Assembly: GCA_949294665.1 (NCBI GenBank)
Contig: CASFID010000067.1
Coordinates: 61,935 to 125,934 of the forward strand
Reading direction: 5' to 3'
Length of the DNA stretch: 64,000 nucleotides
Source of the DNA: an uncultured Eubacteriales bacterium
GTDB taxonomy: Bacteria > Bacillota > Clostridia > Lachnospirales > Lachnospiraceae
The translations under genes and the position numbers were made by a program. Positions 27,631 through 36,826 of this stretch are shown piece by piece (positions within the stretch are counted from its first letter, which is position 1; every line of letters begins with the position of its first letter). The notes under the pieces were generated by a model that saw only the letters and a list, made by a program, of their open reading frames with translations, was not told the DNA's origin and searched no databases.

Positions 27631-28428
27631 ATGAAGATGTTACGATTCAGCCGTAAACAGCTGTGTATTCCATACGCTCTGTTTCTGATCTGCTTTGTCG
27701 TCCTGCCTCTGGCAGTGATCGTCTATTATGCATTTACAGACGGAAGCGGAAGATTTACATGGGAGAATCTGCTTGGATTTTTTACAAACGGCAACACGAT
27801 AGGAACGCTCTGCTACAGTATTGTGATCGCAGTGGTGGTGACGGCGGTCTGCCTTTTGATCGCGTATCCCGCGGCTTACGTGCTGGCGCGCAGCGGACTG
27901 AAAAAGGGGCCTGTACTCCTTATGCTTTTCATCATGCCGATGTGGATCAACTTTACATTGAGACTGACCGCGCTAAAAGAGATACTGACGATCCTTGAGG
28001 GGAATCTGTCTCTGCATCCGTTCCTGAATACAGTGATCGCGATGACTTATGACTTCCTGCCGTTTATGATCCTTCCGCTGTACACTACGCTGCTGCAGCT
28101 AGATGACAGCCTGATCGAGGCGGCAAAAGATCTGGGAGCGGGACCGGCGGCGGTATTTTTCAGAGTGACGCTGCCGCTTTCTATGCCGGGGATCGCAAGC
28201 GGCATTACGATGACATTTCTTCCCGCCATGACAAATTACGTCATCCTGGATATGATCTATAACAGTACGTATATCATGGGATCGCTGATCGGAAGCTATT
28301 TCAATATCTATGACTGGAACAATGGATCCATGATCTCACTGATCCTGTTTGCCGTCATATGCATTGTTTCGCTCGTTACCGACCGTGAGGACCAGAATGA
28401 TGCGAAGAACAGGGGGGCAGTATTATGA
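27631..28428 (+). CDS. potB: Polyamine-type ABC transporter permease (PotB-like)
   Basis: A 265-residue inner-membrane permease with about six transmembrane helices. The EAA loop that docks on the ATPase is EAAKDLGAGPAAVFFRVTLP, the expected family pattern. It starts 9 bp after potA, and its stop overlaps the next start (ATGATG). The C-terminal tail is charged (DREDQNDAKNRG). Confidence 0.87.
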   Translation: MKMLRFSRKQLCIPYALFLICFVVLPLAVIVYYAFTDGSGRFTWENLLGFFTNGNTIGTLCYSIVIAVVVTAVCLLIAYPAAYVLARSGLKKGPVLLMLFIMPMWINFTLRLTALKEILTILEGNLSLHPFLNTVIAMTYDFLPFMILPLYTTLLQLDDSLIEAAKDLGAGPAAVFFRVTLPLSMPGIASGITMTFLPAMTNYVILDMIYNSTYIMGSLIGSYFNIYDWNNGSMISLILFAVICIVSLVTDREDQNDAKNRGAVL

Positions 28429-29252
28429 TGAAAAAGGCAATATCATATTTGTGGCTCGTCCTTGTCGCTCTGTTCATGTATATACCGGTGCTGATACTGG
28501 CGTTTTACAGTTTTACAGACTCTACGACGATCGGAGCTGTGAGGGGATTCTCGCTCCAGAACTATGTGACTCTTTTTACACTTGAAGAGTTGAGAAATAT
28601 GATCGGGGGAACCCTTCTTCTGGCGGTGGGGGCGGCTGTTATCGCCTCTCTTTTGGGAACCGTAGGGGCGATCGGCGCTTTTTATTCCAGACCATTTGCA
28701 AGGCGGCTGGTAGAGACGGCAAACCGTGTTCCGGTCGTCAATGCAGACGTGGTGACGGCGTTTTCGATATGTATACTGCTTATCGTTGTGTTTGGAGTAG
28801 AGAAGAATACATTTATTCCCCTTGTGATCGGACATGTAGTGCTGTGCACTCCTTTCGTATATCTGGCGGTGATCCCGCGGCTCAAGCAGATGGACAACGG
28901 GCTGTATGAGGCGGCGATGGATCTGGGCGCGACGCCGTTCCAGGCTCTGCTCAAGATTGTGATCCCGCAGATCGTACCGGGAATCGCGTCGGGCTTTCTG
29001 CTGTCAGTCACGCTGTCTCTCGACGATTATTTTATCTCTACCTATACGAAACCGGCTACGTTTGACACGATCAGCACTTATGTTGTGAACGCCACAAGAG
29101 GCGCTCAGACAGAGATCAAGACAGCACTGTGGGCGCTGTCGACGGTGATATTCCTGATCGTGGTGGCGGCGGTGGTGATCATGAATCTGGCATCTGCCGG
29201 ACCGGCAGGAAAGAAAGAGGTGAGCGCATATGCGGACAGGGAAAAAGATTAG
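28425..29252 (+). CDS. potC: Polyamine-type ABC transporter permease (PotC-like)
   Basis: A 275-residue permease with about six helices and the EAA loop EAAMDLGATPFQALLKIVIP. It overlaps the end of potB by 4 bp, so the two are translationally coupled. It also overlaps the start of the binding-protein gene by 23 bp. It forms the channel with PotB. Confidence 0.88.
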   Translation: MMKKAISYLWLVLVALFMYIPVLILAFYSFTDSTTIGAVRGFSLQNYVTLFTLEELRNMIGGTLLLAVGAAVIASLLGTVGAIGAFYSRPFARRLVETANRVPVVNADVVTAFSICILLIVVFGVEKNTFIPLVIGHVVLCTPFVYLAVIPRLKQMDNGLYEAAMDLGATPFQALLKIVIPQIVPGIASGFLLSVTLSLDDYFISTYTKPATFDTISTYVVNATRGAQTEIKTALWALSTVIFLIVVAAVVIMNLASAGPAGKKEVSAYADREKD

Positions 29253-30852
29253 ATTTCTGGCGGTCGCGGCAGCTCTGGCAGCGGGGACAAGCGCTCTCTT
29301 CACGACATGGAGCGTGACCGCACTGGCAGCCGGCGTATCACATAATACACAGAGCAGGACGGCAACGGCGTCAGCAGTACCGGATGCGGGCTCTCCCGGA
29401 GGGACAGGCAGACAGGAGAAGGTGACACTGCGCATCGCCAACTGGGAAGAGTATATCGATGAAGGGGACTGGGATGAAGAGGAGGCGATCGAACTCGAGG
29501 ACCGCAATGGGACGGTGATCCTGGGAGAGAACTCGATGATCGATGATTTTGAGAGATGGTACGAAGATACTTATGGGATCGAGGTGGAAGTAGAGTATTC
29601 TACGTTCGGGAGCAATGAGGATCTCTACAATCAGCTCACACTCGGCAATGAGTTTGATCTCATCTGTCCCTCCGAATATATGTTTATGAAACTTATAGCC
29701 GAGGGCCGTCTGTGGCCGCTCTCCGAGTCGTTTTTCGACGAGAACTTGGAGGAGAATTACTATATACGCGGTGTGTCGGATTATATCCGAAATATATTCG
29801 ATACAAACACGATCAATGGAGAACCCTGGAGCAGATATGCCGCCGGGTATATGTGGGGGACGACCGGGATCGTCTATAATCCGGACAAAATCTCAAAAGA
29901 AGAGGCGTCGCACTGGGCTCTGCTGGCAGATCCGAAGTATAAAAGACAGGTTACGATAAAAGACAATGTGCGTGACAGTTATTTTGCTGCGCTTGGAATC
30001 CTCAACGAAGAAGAACTTCTGGAACCGGATCTTGTCTCTTCGCCGGACAGGCTGGAGCAAATCACGGAACTGATGAATCGGACGGATGAAGAGACTGTGG
30101 CTGCCGCTGAGGCAGTGCTGAAACAGATGAAAGAGAACGCCTACTCATTTGAATCTGACAGCGGAAAAGCGGATATGGTCACGGGGAAAGTGCTGGCGAA
30201 TTATCAGTGGTCAGGAGACGCGGTCTATACGCTTGACCAGGCGGAGATAGACGACTATTATCTCGCCTATACCGTGCCGGAGGAGGCTACGAACGTGTGG
30301 TTTGACGGATGGGTGATGCTCAGAGACGGGATCAGCGGGAACGAGGCAAAGCAGCACGCAGCAGAGGCGTTTATCAACTTCATGTCCCGGCCTGACAACG
30401 TAGTCAGAAACATGTACTATATCGGATATACGTCCGTCATATCGGGCGGCGAGAGCGATATCATATACGCTTATGCCGACTGGTGCTACGGGGCGGAAGA
30501 TGACGGGGAAGATACGATAGAATACCCTGTGGGATTCTTCTTCAGCGGGAACGATGCGGATGAAGACTATATCATCACCGCTGCTTCCGATCAGGCGGAC
30601 AGGCAGTTGTTCGCACAGTATCCGCCGCAGGAGGTGCTTGAGCGGGCGGTTGTCATGCAGTATTTTGCCCCGGAGGATAATGAGCGGATCAATCAGATGT
30701 GGGTGAATGTCAGGTGTTTTGACATCACGACACTGACATGGCAGGACTGGGCGAAGATCGCCGCAGGAGCCGTTATAGTGCTGGCGGCAGGCGCGGCGTT
30801 TATAAAAAGAGACAGGATAAGAAACACGATAAGAAGTATGAGGCGGTCCTGA
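29230..30852 (+). CDS. potD: Polyamine-type substrate-binding protein with a C-terminal membrane anchor (PotD-like)
   Basis: A 540-residue extracytoplasmic binding protein. The N-terminus has a hydrophobic signal segment (FLAVAAALAAGTSALF and on to about residue 35) without a lipobox cysteine. The binding domain begins near TLRIANWEEYI, contains FERWYEDTYGIEVEVEYSTF and WGTTGIVYNPDKI, and ends near YTSVISGG. The last 40 residues hold a second membrane helix (WAKIAAGAVIVLAAGAAFI) and a basic tail (KRDRIRNTIRSMRR). The protein is therefore fixed to the membrane by its C-terminus rather than by a lipid, which is unusual. The stop codon lies in the loop of the following terminator hairpin. Confidence 0.85.
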   Translation: MRTGKKIRFLAVAAALAAGTSALFTTWSVTALAAGVSHNTQSRTATASAVPDAGSPGGTGRQEKVTLRIANWEEYIDEGDWDEEEAIELEDRNGTVILGENSMIDDFERWYEDTYGIEVEVEYSTFGSNEDLYNQLTLGNEFDLICPSEYMFMKLIAEGRLWPLSESFFDENLEENYYIRGVSDYIRNIFDTNTINGEPWSRYAAGYMWGTTGIVYNPDKISKEEASHWALLADPKYKRQVTIKDNVRDSYFAALGILNEEELLEPDLVSSPDRLEQITELMNRTDEETVAAAEAVLKQMKENAYSFESDSGKADMVTGKVLANYQWSGDAVYTLDQAEIDDYYLAYTVPEEATNVWFDGWVMLRDGISGNEAKQHAAEAFINFMSRPDNVVRNMYYIGYTSVISGGESDIIYAYADWCYGAEDDGEDTIEYPVGFFFSGNDADEDYIITAASDQADRQLFAQYPPQEVLERAVVMQYFAPEDNERINQMWVNVRCFDITTLTWQDWAKIAAGAVIVLAAGAAFIKRDRIRNTIRSMRRS

Positions 30853-30872
30853 CGGACCGCCTCATACTTCTT
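30831..30872. terminator. Terminator hairpin overlapping the end of the potD-like gene
   Basis: A perfect stem of 17 bp (30833-30849 with 30854-30870), extendable to 19, encloses a 4-base loop. The potD stop TGA is in the loop. It also lies just after the stop of the converging ThrE-like gene, so it can serve both. T-runs are weak on either side. Confidence 0.8.
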
Positions 30873-30881
30873 GCCATATTC

Positions 30882-32210
30882 TCAGGTACAGTGCCGAAAA
30901 GACCGGTCTGTGAGTATTCTTGCGAAGATAAGTCCCAGCGGAAGAGCCATGATGATGAGCAGTGCGGAGACGAGCCATGGAGCAGAGAGCGTAAGGGACA
31001 TCTCTCCCATGTTATAGACCGCACGGTACAGATACAGTCCCGGAACCATGATGACAATAGACGGGACTGTGACAGAAATCCGCGGATATCCGAGACGCTT
31101 CATTGCAAAGGAGGCCAGGAGTCCTGCAGTCAGGGCCCCGAGGAAAGCGGCTACAGCCGGCTGAAATGATGCCAGACTGACAAGCTCTAAGCGCAATGTG
31201 TTGGCGATCGCGCCGATCCCTGCGGCAGAGGCGGCCATCTTTATCGTGCTGTTGAACATAATGGAGAATCCGAACACCCCGACGAAACTCATGGCCAGCC
31301 TGAGTATGAGATGCAGCGCCGGCGATATGGACATCTCAGGAAAATCCGCCGGATGCAGTCCGAGTATTATGGACATGATCCAGGCAGTTACAGTGGCGAT
31401 CACAACAATGATGACTGCATAGGCCAGCCTCTCCAGCCCGGAGCGCATATCCAGCTTTGCCAGGTCAATGCCGCTCGTGATGAACGGGAACCCGGGAATG
31501 ATAAAGAGCATGGCGCAGATGTATCCGGCTTCGTGGCTGCCAGGCACAGAAAACAGCGCCTGTGCAAGCCGCAGGGAGCCTATATATACAAGACATGCCA
31601 GAGCGACGGAAGATACGATGCAAAGATACAGCGTATAGTGACGTCCGATCAGCCTGCTCCTTACAAAATTACCGATTCCTGCGCCGATAAAAGCGCAGAA
31701 CATCTCTATCGGTCCTCCGCCGAGAAGGAAAGTGAACGCCGCGCAGGCACAGGCTGCCGCGAGACCTAATTTTGCAGGCGTGTAAAGCCCTCTTATCTTA
31801 TCGATCTCGTCCAGTTCCAGATGAAGCTGTTCGCCGGATCTTGAGATGCCTTCGGAAGGGAATTTTTTGACGAAACGCTCCAGACGGTCAAGCTTGGATG
31901 TGTTCACTCCGGTGTTGTTCAGGCACAGAGAATTTGTAAATGTCTTGTGACCGTCAAAACAGGTATATACAATGGTCATTAACCCGATGCTCGCAGTGCA
32001 TGTGATGCCGAGCTGTTCGGACAATGCGTTCATGGAATTCCTGACACGCCACGCTCCGGTGCCGCATGAGAGCAGCATCAGTCCGACACGTCCGATGAGG
32101 GCCGCTTTTACCGGAAGGCTTGTCTCGGTGATGGCCTTGTTTTTGACGTGGCCGGTATAGTCATGCCAGTAGATATCCATATGATTGGGGATGATATTGT
32201 TCTGAGACAT
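30882..32210 (-). CDS. ThrE-like threonine/serine exporter family protein
   Basis: A 442-residue membrane protein joining both halves of the ThrE family. An N-terminal cytoplasmic domain (LLSCGTGAWRVRNSMNALSEQLG, the DUF1212 hallmark) is followed by roughly ten hydrophobic segments, the last four or five forming the DUF3815-like part. ThrE of Corynebacterium exports threonine and serine. Many Firmicutes encode the two halves as separate genes; here they are fused. AAAGGAAG precedes the ATG. It is transcribed divergently from the DnaK paralogue. Confidence 0.8.
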   Translation of the reverse strand: MSQNNIIPNHMDIYWHDYTGHVKNKAITETSLPVKAALIGRVGLMLLSCGTGAWRVRNSMNALSEQLGITCTASIGLMTIVYTCFDGHKTFTNSLCLNNTGVNTSKLDRLERFVKKFPSEGISRSGEQLHLELDEIDKIRGLYTPAKLGLAAACACAAFTFLLGGGPIEMFCAFIGAGIGNFVRSRLIGRHYTLYLCIVSSVALACLVYIGSLRLAQALFSVPGSHEAGYICAMLFIIPGFPFITSGIDLAKLDMRSGLERLAYAVIIVVIATVTAWIMSIILGLHPADFPEMSISPALHLILRLAMSFVGVFGFSIMFNSTIKMAASAAGIGAIANTLRLELVSLASFQPAVAAFLGALTAGLLASFAMKRLGYPRISVTVPSIVIMVPGLYLYRAVYNMGEMSLTLSAPWLVSALLIIMALPLGLIFARILTDRSFRHCT

Positions 32211-32357
32211 TTGGCTTCCTTTCTCTACATAATCTAAATCTGCAGTTCAGTTAAACTCCGATATCAAATATCAGTATAGATGGAATCGGTGAAAAGTCAA
32301 GAAGAGCCGGAAAAGATTGAAAAAAATGTGTAAAGCATAAAAAAATAATAAAATGTA

Positions 32358-32385
32358 TTGACCGGAAAAACTGATGTGGTATGGT
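32358..32385 (+). promoter_or_regulatory. Possible promoter of the DnaK paralogue
   Basis: TTGACC (32358-32363), 16 bases, TATGGT (32380-32385). There is no CIRCE-like inverted repeat, so HrcA control is not indicated. Confidence 0.35.
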
Positions 32386-32474
32386 TTTATATAATGAGGC
32401 ATGAAGCCGGGAGCGAGCGTCGTCCCCGCTTCGGGCAGCAGGAGAACAGGAAACGGATCAAGGAGACAATAAAG

Positions 32475-34253
32475 ATGAGCAGAGTGATCGGAATAGATCT
32501 GGGGACCACGAACAGTTGTGTGTCTGTGGTCGAGAATGATACGCCGGTGATCGTACCGAGCAAGACGGGAGCATCGACGACTCCGAGTATCGTCGCATTT
32601 ACAAAAAACGGGGAGCGGCTGATCGGAGAAGCGGCGGCGAGACAGGCCGTGACAAACTCCGAGCGGACGATCACTTCTGTCAAGCGGCATATGGGATCGG
32701 ACTGGTCAGTGCGTATCGACGGAAAAGAGTATAAACCCCAGACCATCAGCGCCATGATATTGATGCAGCTTAAAAAGGACGCAGAGGAATTTCTTGGCGA
32801 GGAGGTGACCGAGGCGGTCATCACGGTGCCGGCCTATTTCAATGATATCCAGAGACAGGCGACAAAGGACGCCGGCCGGATCGCCGGACTGAATGTAAAG
32901 CGCATTATCAACGAGCCGACAAGCGCGGCGCTGTCATATGGTCTTAATCACGGGGAAGCGCAGAAAGTTATGGTCTATGACCTCGGAGGAGGAACCTTTG
33001 ACGTATCGATCATAGAGATCGGGGAGGGGATCATTGAAGTGCTGGCGACTTCCGGGAATAATCACCTGGGAGGGGATGATTTCGATGAGCGGCTCGTTCA
33101 GTGGATCGTAAGAAAATTTAAAGATATGAACCGCGTTGATCTGTCAAAGGATTTCGCGGCGATGCAGAGGATCAGGGAAGCTGCAGAACGGGCGAAAAAA
33201 GAACTCTCCACAAGCGAGAATACGCATATCCTCCAGCCGTATATCACTCAGGCCAAAGGCGAACCGCTCCATCTGGATATGGTGATCACTAGACAGGAGT
33301 TTGAGTCAATGATAAGCGATCTGATCGCGGAGACAGAGGATCCGGTGAGAAACGCTCTGAGCGATGCACATATTACACCGGGGCAGCTTGGAAGAGTCCT
33401 CCTTGTAGGCGGATCTACAAGGATACCGGCGGTCCAGCAGAAAGTAAGAGACCTGACGGGCAAAGAGCCGTCCAGAAATATTAATCCGGACGAGTGCGTG
33501 GCAAAAGGCGCAGCCATCCTGGGAAGCACACTCCAGGGAAGAGGACTGGTAGCAGCGGGGACGGGACAGGATCTGCTGCTGCTCGATGTAACGCCTCTCA
33601 GTCTTTCCATAGAGACTGTAGGCGGCGTGGCAACGCGCATCGTGGAGAGGAATACAACGCTGCCTGCGCGCTATTCCCAGATATTCTCCACGGCCGCGCC
33701 CTATCAGAGAAATGTGGAGATCCATGTCCTCCAGGGCGAGCGTCCTATGGCAAGGGACAATAAGACGATCGGAAAGTTCCGGCTGAAAGGGATCAAGCCT
33801 GCTCCGGCGGGTGTGCCGCAGATCGAAGTTACATTTGATATCGATGCAAACGGGATACTCAAAGTATCCGCCCGTGACCTGGACACGGGCAGGGAACAGT
33901 CTATCACGATCACGGCAGACGACAGGATGTCGGATACGGAGATCCGGCAGGCGATGCAGGACGCGCAGAACTATGCGTCTCAGGATCAGACGAGAAAGGA
34001 CGCCATCGAGCTTCTCGGGGAGACGAACAAACTTCTTGTCAGAACGGAGAGATGCCTGAAAAATGCCGGGAAACAGCTTGACCGTGTAACAAAGAAACAA
34101 GTCAAAAATGACAGCGGAAGACTTCAGAAACTGGTGGCAAAGTGCAGGCTCGACCGTGTGGAGGAGAGCCAGCTCGCAGAGATCAGGGCGGCTAAAGAAC
34201 AGCTTGAGCAGAGCGCCGATCAGATCCTGAGAATGTATGATGGACAGCTGTAG
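32475..34253 (+). CDS. Hsp70 family chaperone (stand-alone DnaK paralogue)
   Basis: A 592-residue Hsp70. The ATPase domain has IGIDLGTTNSCVSVVEN, VYDLGGGTFDVSIIEIGEG and VGGSTRIPAVQQK. The peptide-binding domain starts near LLLLDVTPLSLSIETVGG, and a helical lid closes the protein. It ends after YDGQL without the long flexible acidic tail of main DnaK proteins, and is shorter than them (about 610-640). It has no grpE, dnaJ or hrcA neighbour, so it is probably a second, specialised Hsp70. The ATG at 32475 follows AAGGAGA and begins the conserved first strand. Confidence 0.88.
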   Translation: MSRVIGIDLGTTNSCVSVVENDTPVIVPSKTGASTTPSIVAFTKNGERLIGEAAARQAVTNSERTITSVKRHMGSDWSVRIDGKEYKPQTISAMILMQLKKDAEEFLGEEVTEAVITVPAYFNDIQRQATKDAGRIAGLNVKRIINEPTSAALSYGLNHGEAQKVMVYDLGGGTFDVSIIEIGEGIIEVLATSGNNHLGGDDFDERLVQWIVRKFKDMNRVDLSKDFAAMQRIREAAERAKKELSTSENTHILQPYITQAKGEPLHLDMVITRQEFESMISDLIAETEDPVRNALSDAHITPGQLGRVLLVGGSTRIPAVQQKVRDLTGKEPSRNINPDECVAKGAAILGSTLQGRGLVAAGTGQDLLLLDVTPLSLSIETVGGVATRIVERNTTLPARYSQIFSTAAPYQRNVEIHVLQGERPMARDNKTIGKFRLKGIKPAPAGVPQIEVTFDIDANGILKVSARDLDTGREQSITITADDRMSDTEIRQAMQDAQNYASQDQTRKDAIELLGETNKLLVRTERCLKNAGKQLDRVTKKQVKNDSGRLQKLVAKCRLDRVEESQLAEIRAAKEQLEQSADQILRMYDGQL

Positions 34254-34300
34254 GAGCAAGGAGTCTTTCCAAAAGATTTCCCAAAAGTCTAAAATCAGGG

Positions 34301-34330
34301 TTGACAATCGCCTGTCCGCGGTGGTATGAT
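34301..34330 (+). promoter_or_regulatory. Promoter of the trp operon
   Basis: TTGACA (34301-34306), 18 bases, TATGAT (34325-34330). The transcript would start about 40 bases before stem I of the T-box. Confidence 0.7.
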
Positions 34331-34370
34331 TATGAAAAATTTGTTGATTTAACAATTTAATAAGTTAAAC

Positions 34371-34655
34371 CGATGATGCGGAGATAACGGCAATGATGCC
34401 TTTACAGAGAGCCTGTGATGCTGAGAGTCAGGTGAGAAACAAGTTGTCAAATGGACCGCGGAGGGTGCAGTCAAATGCGAGTGATCGCAGAGTATTCTGC
34501 AACGTGTGGGCATACGTCAGTTGCCGGGGATATGATGGTATCCTGCTAAGTGCACAGGTCAGTCCTGTGAATCAAGGTGGCACCGCGGATAGTGTAGAAG
34601 TGTATATTATTCGTCCTTGACAGAATCTAGTTCTGTCAGGGGCGATTTATTATTT
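34371..34655 (+). ncRNA. T-box leader sensing uncharged tRNA-Trp
   Basis: The T-box core TGGCACCGCG is at 34578-34587 within AAGGTGGCACCGCGG. At the base of stem I, GCGG (34378-34381) pairs with CCGC (34456-34459), and the specifier codon TGG (34452-34454) sits just before it, as expected for tryptophan. The bulge UGGC can pair with the GCCA end of tRNA-Trp. AAGG (34574-34577) can pair with CCTT (34615-34618) to form the antiterminator; the same CCTT is part of the terminator. Uncharged tRNA-Trp should therefore turn on the trp genes by antitermination. Confidence 0.92.
34613..34655 (+). terminator. Regulated terminator of the trp T-box
   Basis: GTCCTTGACAGAA (34613-34625) pairs with TTCTGTCAGGGGC (34631-34643), and a T-rich stretch follows. 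Its left arm shares bases with the antiterminator, so the two folds exclude each other. Confidence 0.85.
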
Positions 34656-34732
34656 CAGGAGCTGCTCTGGCAGAAAAGTCAGAGGGGCTCTTCTTTTATC
34701 CGGAGCCCGCACAGAGACAGGAGGGATACACC

Positions 34733-36199
34733 ATGAGATTTTCACCAGACCTGAATGAAGTAAAACGCATCGCTGAAGACGGCATATATGACGTGCTGCC
34801 TGTAAGCTGTGAGATCCTCTCGGATTTTACTACTCCGATCGAGACGATGAAGATACTGAAAAACGTATCTTCCCACTGCTATATGCTGGAGTCTGCACGG
34901 GCAGACGACAGATGGGGGCGCTATACCTTTCTGGGATATGATCCGAAGCTGGCGGTCACCTGTACAGACGGGGAACTGAGGGCAGGCGATATCAAAATAA
35001 GGACCGATGATCCGTCAGGCTATCTCCGACAGATCCTTGACGGGTACAAAAGTCCCCGGTTCAGATATCTGCCGCCTTTTACCGGAGGGCTGGCGGGATA
35101 CTTTTCCTACGATTATCTCGGATACAGCGAGCCGTCGCTTAAGTGCGGGGCGGAAGACACGGAAGGGTTTAAAGATGTAGATCTGATGCTTTTCGACAAG
35201 GTGATCGCCTTTGACAACCTGCGCCAGAAGATCATCCTGATCGCGAACATCCGGCTGGAAGAACCCGAGACAGAATACAACAGAGCGATGATGGAACTCG
35301 GACAGATGGCGGACCTGCTGCAGAAAGGCGGAAAAAAGAAAGAACCCGGAGGCCGGCTGAAAGGGGAAGTCACTCCGCTGTTCGACAAAGAGCAGTTCTG
35401 CCGGATGGTCGAGAGGGCTAAGCATCATATCCGGGAGGGCGATATTTTTCAGATCGTACTGTCCAACCGTCTGTCAGCCCCGTTTGAGGGAAGCCTTCTC
35501 AACACTTACCGGGTTCTGCGCACAATCAACCCATCCCCGTACATGTTCTATTTTTCAGGAACGGATGTGGAGGTGGCCGGAGCGTCCCCGGAGACGCTCG
35601 TTAAGCTTGAAGATGGCGTGCTCCATACGTTCCCGCTGGCGGGTACGAGGCCGAGAGGCAGGACAGAGGAAGAGGATCAGGCGCTGGAAAAGGAGCTTCT
35701 CACGGATGAAAAAGAGCTTGCAGAACACAACATGCTAGTGGATCTGGGGAGAAATGATCTCGGAAAGATCAGCCGATTCGGAAGCGTGAAGGTAGAGAAG
35801 TTCCATACGATTGAGCGGTATTCTCACGTAATGCACATCGGATCTACAGTGCGTGGAGAGATCCGGGAAGACTGCGACGCCCTGGACGCCGTGGAGGCGG
35901 TCCTCCCGGCGGGGACGCTCTCGGGAGCCCCCAAGATACGTGCATGCCAGCTTATAGCAGAACTGGAGGACAACAAGCGGGGAATCTACGGAGGCGCGAT
36001 CGGATACATCGGATTTACAGGAAACATGGATACATGCATCGCCATACGGATCGCCTACAAGAAGAACGGGAAAGTATTCGTAAGATCAGGCGCGGGGATC
36101 GTGGCAGACTCCGTGCCGGAGAAAGAGTACGAGGAGTGCATCAATAAGGCGAAAGCCGTGATAAACGCCCTGAAACTGGCAGAGGAGGTGGAGATATGA
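34733..36199 (+). CDS. trpE: Anthranilate synthase component I
   Basis: A 488-residue enzyme that makes anthranilate from chorismate with ammonia from TrpG. Motifs: the N-terminal region with LESARADDRWGRYTFLG, which carries the tryptophan feedback site; then the catalytic chorismate-binding domain with GDIFQIVLSNRL, FPLAGTRPRGRT, DLGRNDLGKIS and LPAGTLSGAPKIRA. Length matches the family. ACAGGAGG precedes the ATG. First gene of a seven-gene operon (E, G, D, C, F, B, A) under T-box control. Confidence 0.96.
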   Translation: MRFSPDLNEVKRIAEDGIYDVLPVSCEILSDFTTPIETMKILKNVSSHCYMLESARADDRWGRYTFLGYDPKLAVTCTDGELRAGDIKIRTDDPSGYLRQILDGYKSPRFRYLPPFTGGLAGYFSYDYLGYSEPSLKCGAEDTEGFKDVDLMLFDKVIAFDNLRQKIILIANIRLEEPETEYNRAMMELGQMADLLQKGGKKKEPGGRLKGEVTPLFDKEQFCRMVERAKHHIREGDIFQIVLSNRLSAPFEGSLLNTYRVLRTINPSPYMFYFSGTDVEVAGASPETLVKLEDGVLHTFPLAGTRPRGRTEEEDQALEKELLTDEKELAEHNMLVDLGRNDLGKISRFGSVKVEKFHTIERYSHVMHIGSTVRGEIREDCDALDAVEAVLPAGTLSGAPKIRACQLIAELEDNKRGIYGGAIGYIGFTGNMDTCIAIRIAYKKNGKVFVRSGAGIVADSVPEKEYEECINKAKAVINALKLAEEVEI

Positions 36200-36780
36200 T
36201 ACTGCTCATAGACAATTACGACAGCTTTTCATATAATCTGTACCAGATGACCGGCGAGATCACCACGGATATCCGTGTCATCAGAAACGATGAGATGACA
36301 GTAGGTCAGATCGCGAACCTCCGCCCGGAGGGCATCATCCTCTCCCCGGGGCCGGGACGGCCCGAAGACGCGGGAGTTACGATGGAGACAGTGAGAACGC
36401 TGGGGAAGACGGTCCCCATCCTGGGCGTATGTCTCGGGCACCAGGCCGTGTGCGCGGCATACGGATCCCGCATTACATACGCGAAAGAACTGATGCACGG
36501 CAGACAGTCTGAAGTGCGGTTTGACACAGACTGTCCGCTGTTTTCGGGCTGTACGGAGAGGGGACCTGTGGCGAGATATCATTCTCTTGCCGTGGACCGG
36601 GATACGCTCCCCGGAGAACTTAAGATAACAGCACAGACGGAAGACGGCGAGGTGATGGCCGTCATGCACAGAAGTGATCCGGTGTACGGCGTGCAGTTCC
36701 ACCCGGAATCCATCCTGACAAAAGACGGGATGGCGATGCTGAAAAACTTCGCGCGTATAGCAGGGATACAGGCGATATGA
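36196..36780 (+). CDS. trpG: Anthranilate synthase component II (glutamine amidotransferase)
   Basis: A 194-residue class I amidotransferase. The nucleophile Cys (about residue 79) is in GVCLGHQAVCAAYG, and His and Glu are in GVQFHPESIL. It releases ammonia from glutamine for TrpE. The start overlaps the trpE stop by 4 bp (ATGA), which suggests translational coupling. In many clostridia this protein is shared with folate synthesis; no folate gene is nearby. Confidence 0.95.
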   Translation: MILLIDNYDSFSYNLYQMTGEITTDIRVIRNDEMTVGQIANLRPEGIILSPGPGRPEDAGVTMETVRTLGKTVPILGVCLGHQAVCAAYGSRITYAKELMHGRQSEVRFDTDCPLFSGCTERGPVARYHSLAVDRDTLPGELKITAQTEDGEVMAVMHRSDPVYGVQFHPESILTKDGMAMLKNFARIAGIQAI

Positions 36781-36826
36781 GAACAGATCAGAGATGTTTT
36801 AAAACAGAGAAAAGGAGACTGGGACA

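Noticed and set aside
34393-34620. Possible leader peptide or small gene before trpE
   Set aside because: The frame runs through the T-box structure. It has no run of Trp codons and no good ribosome site, and the T-box explains control.
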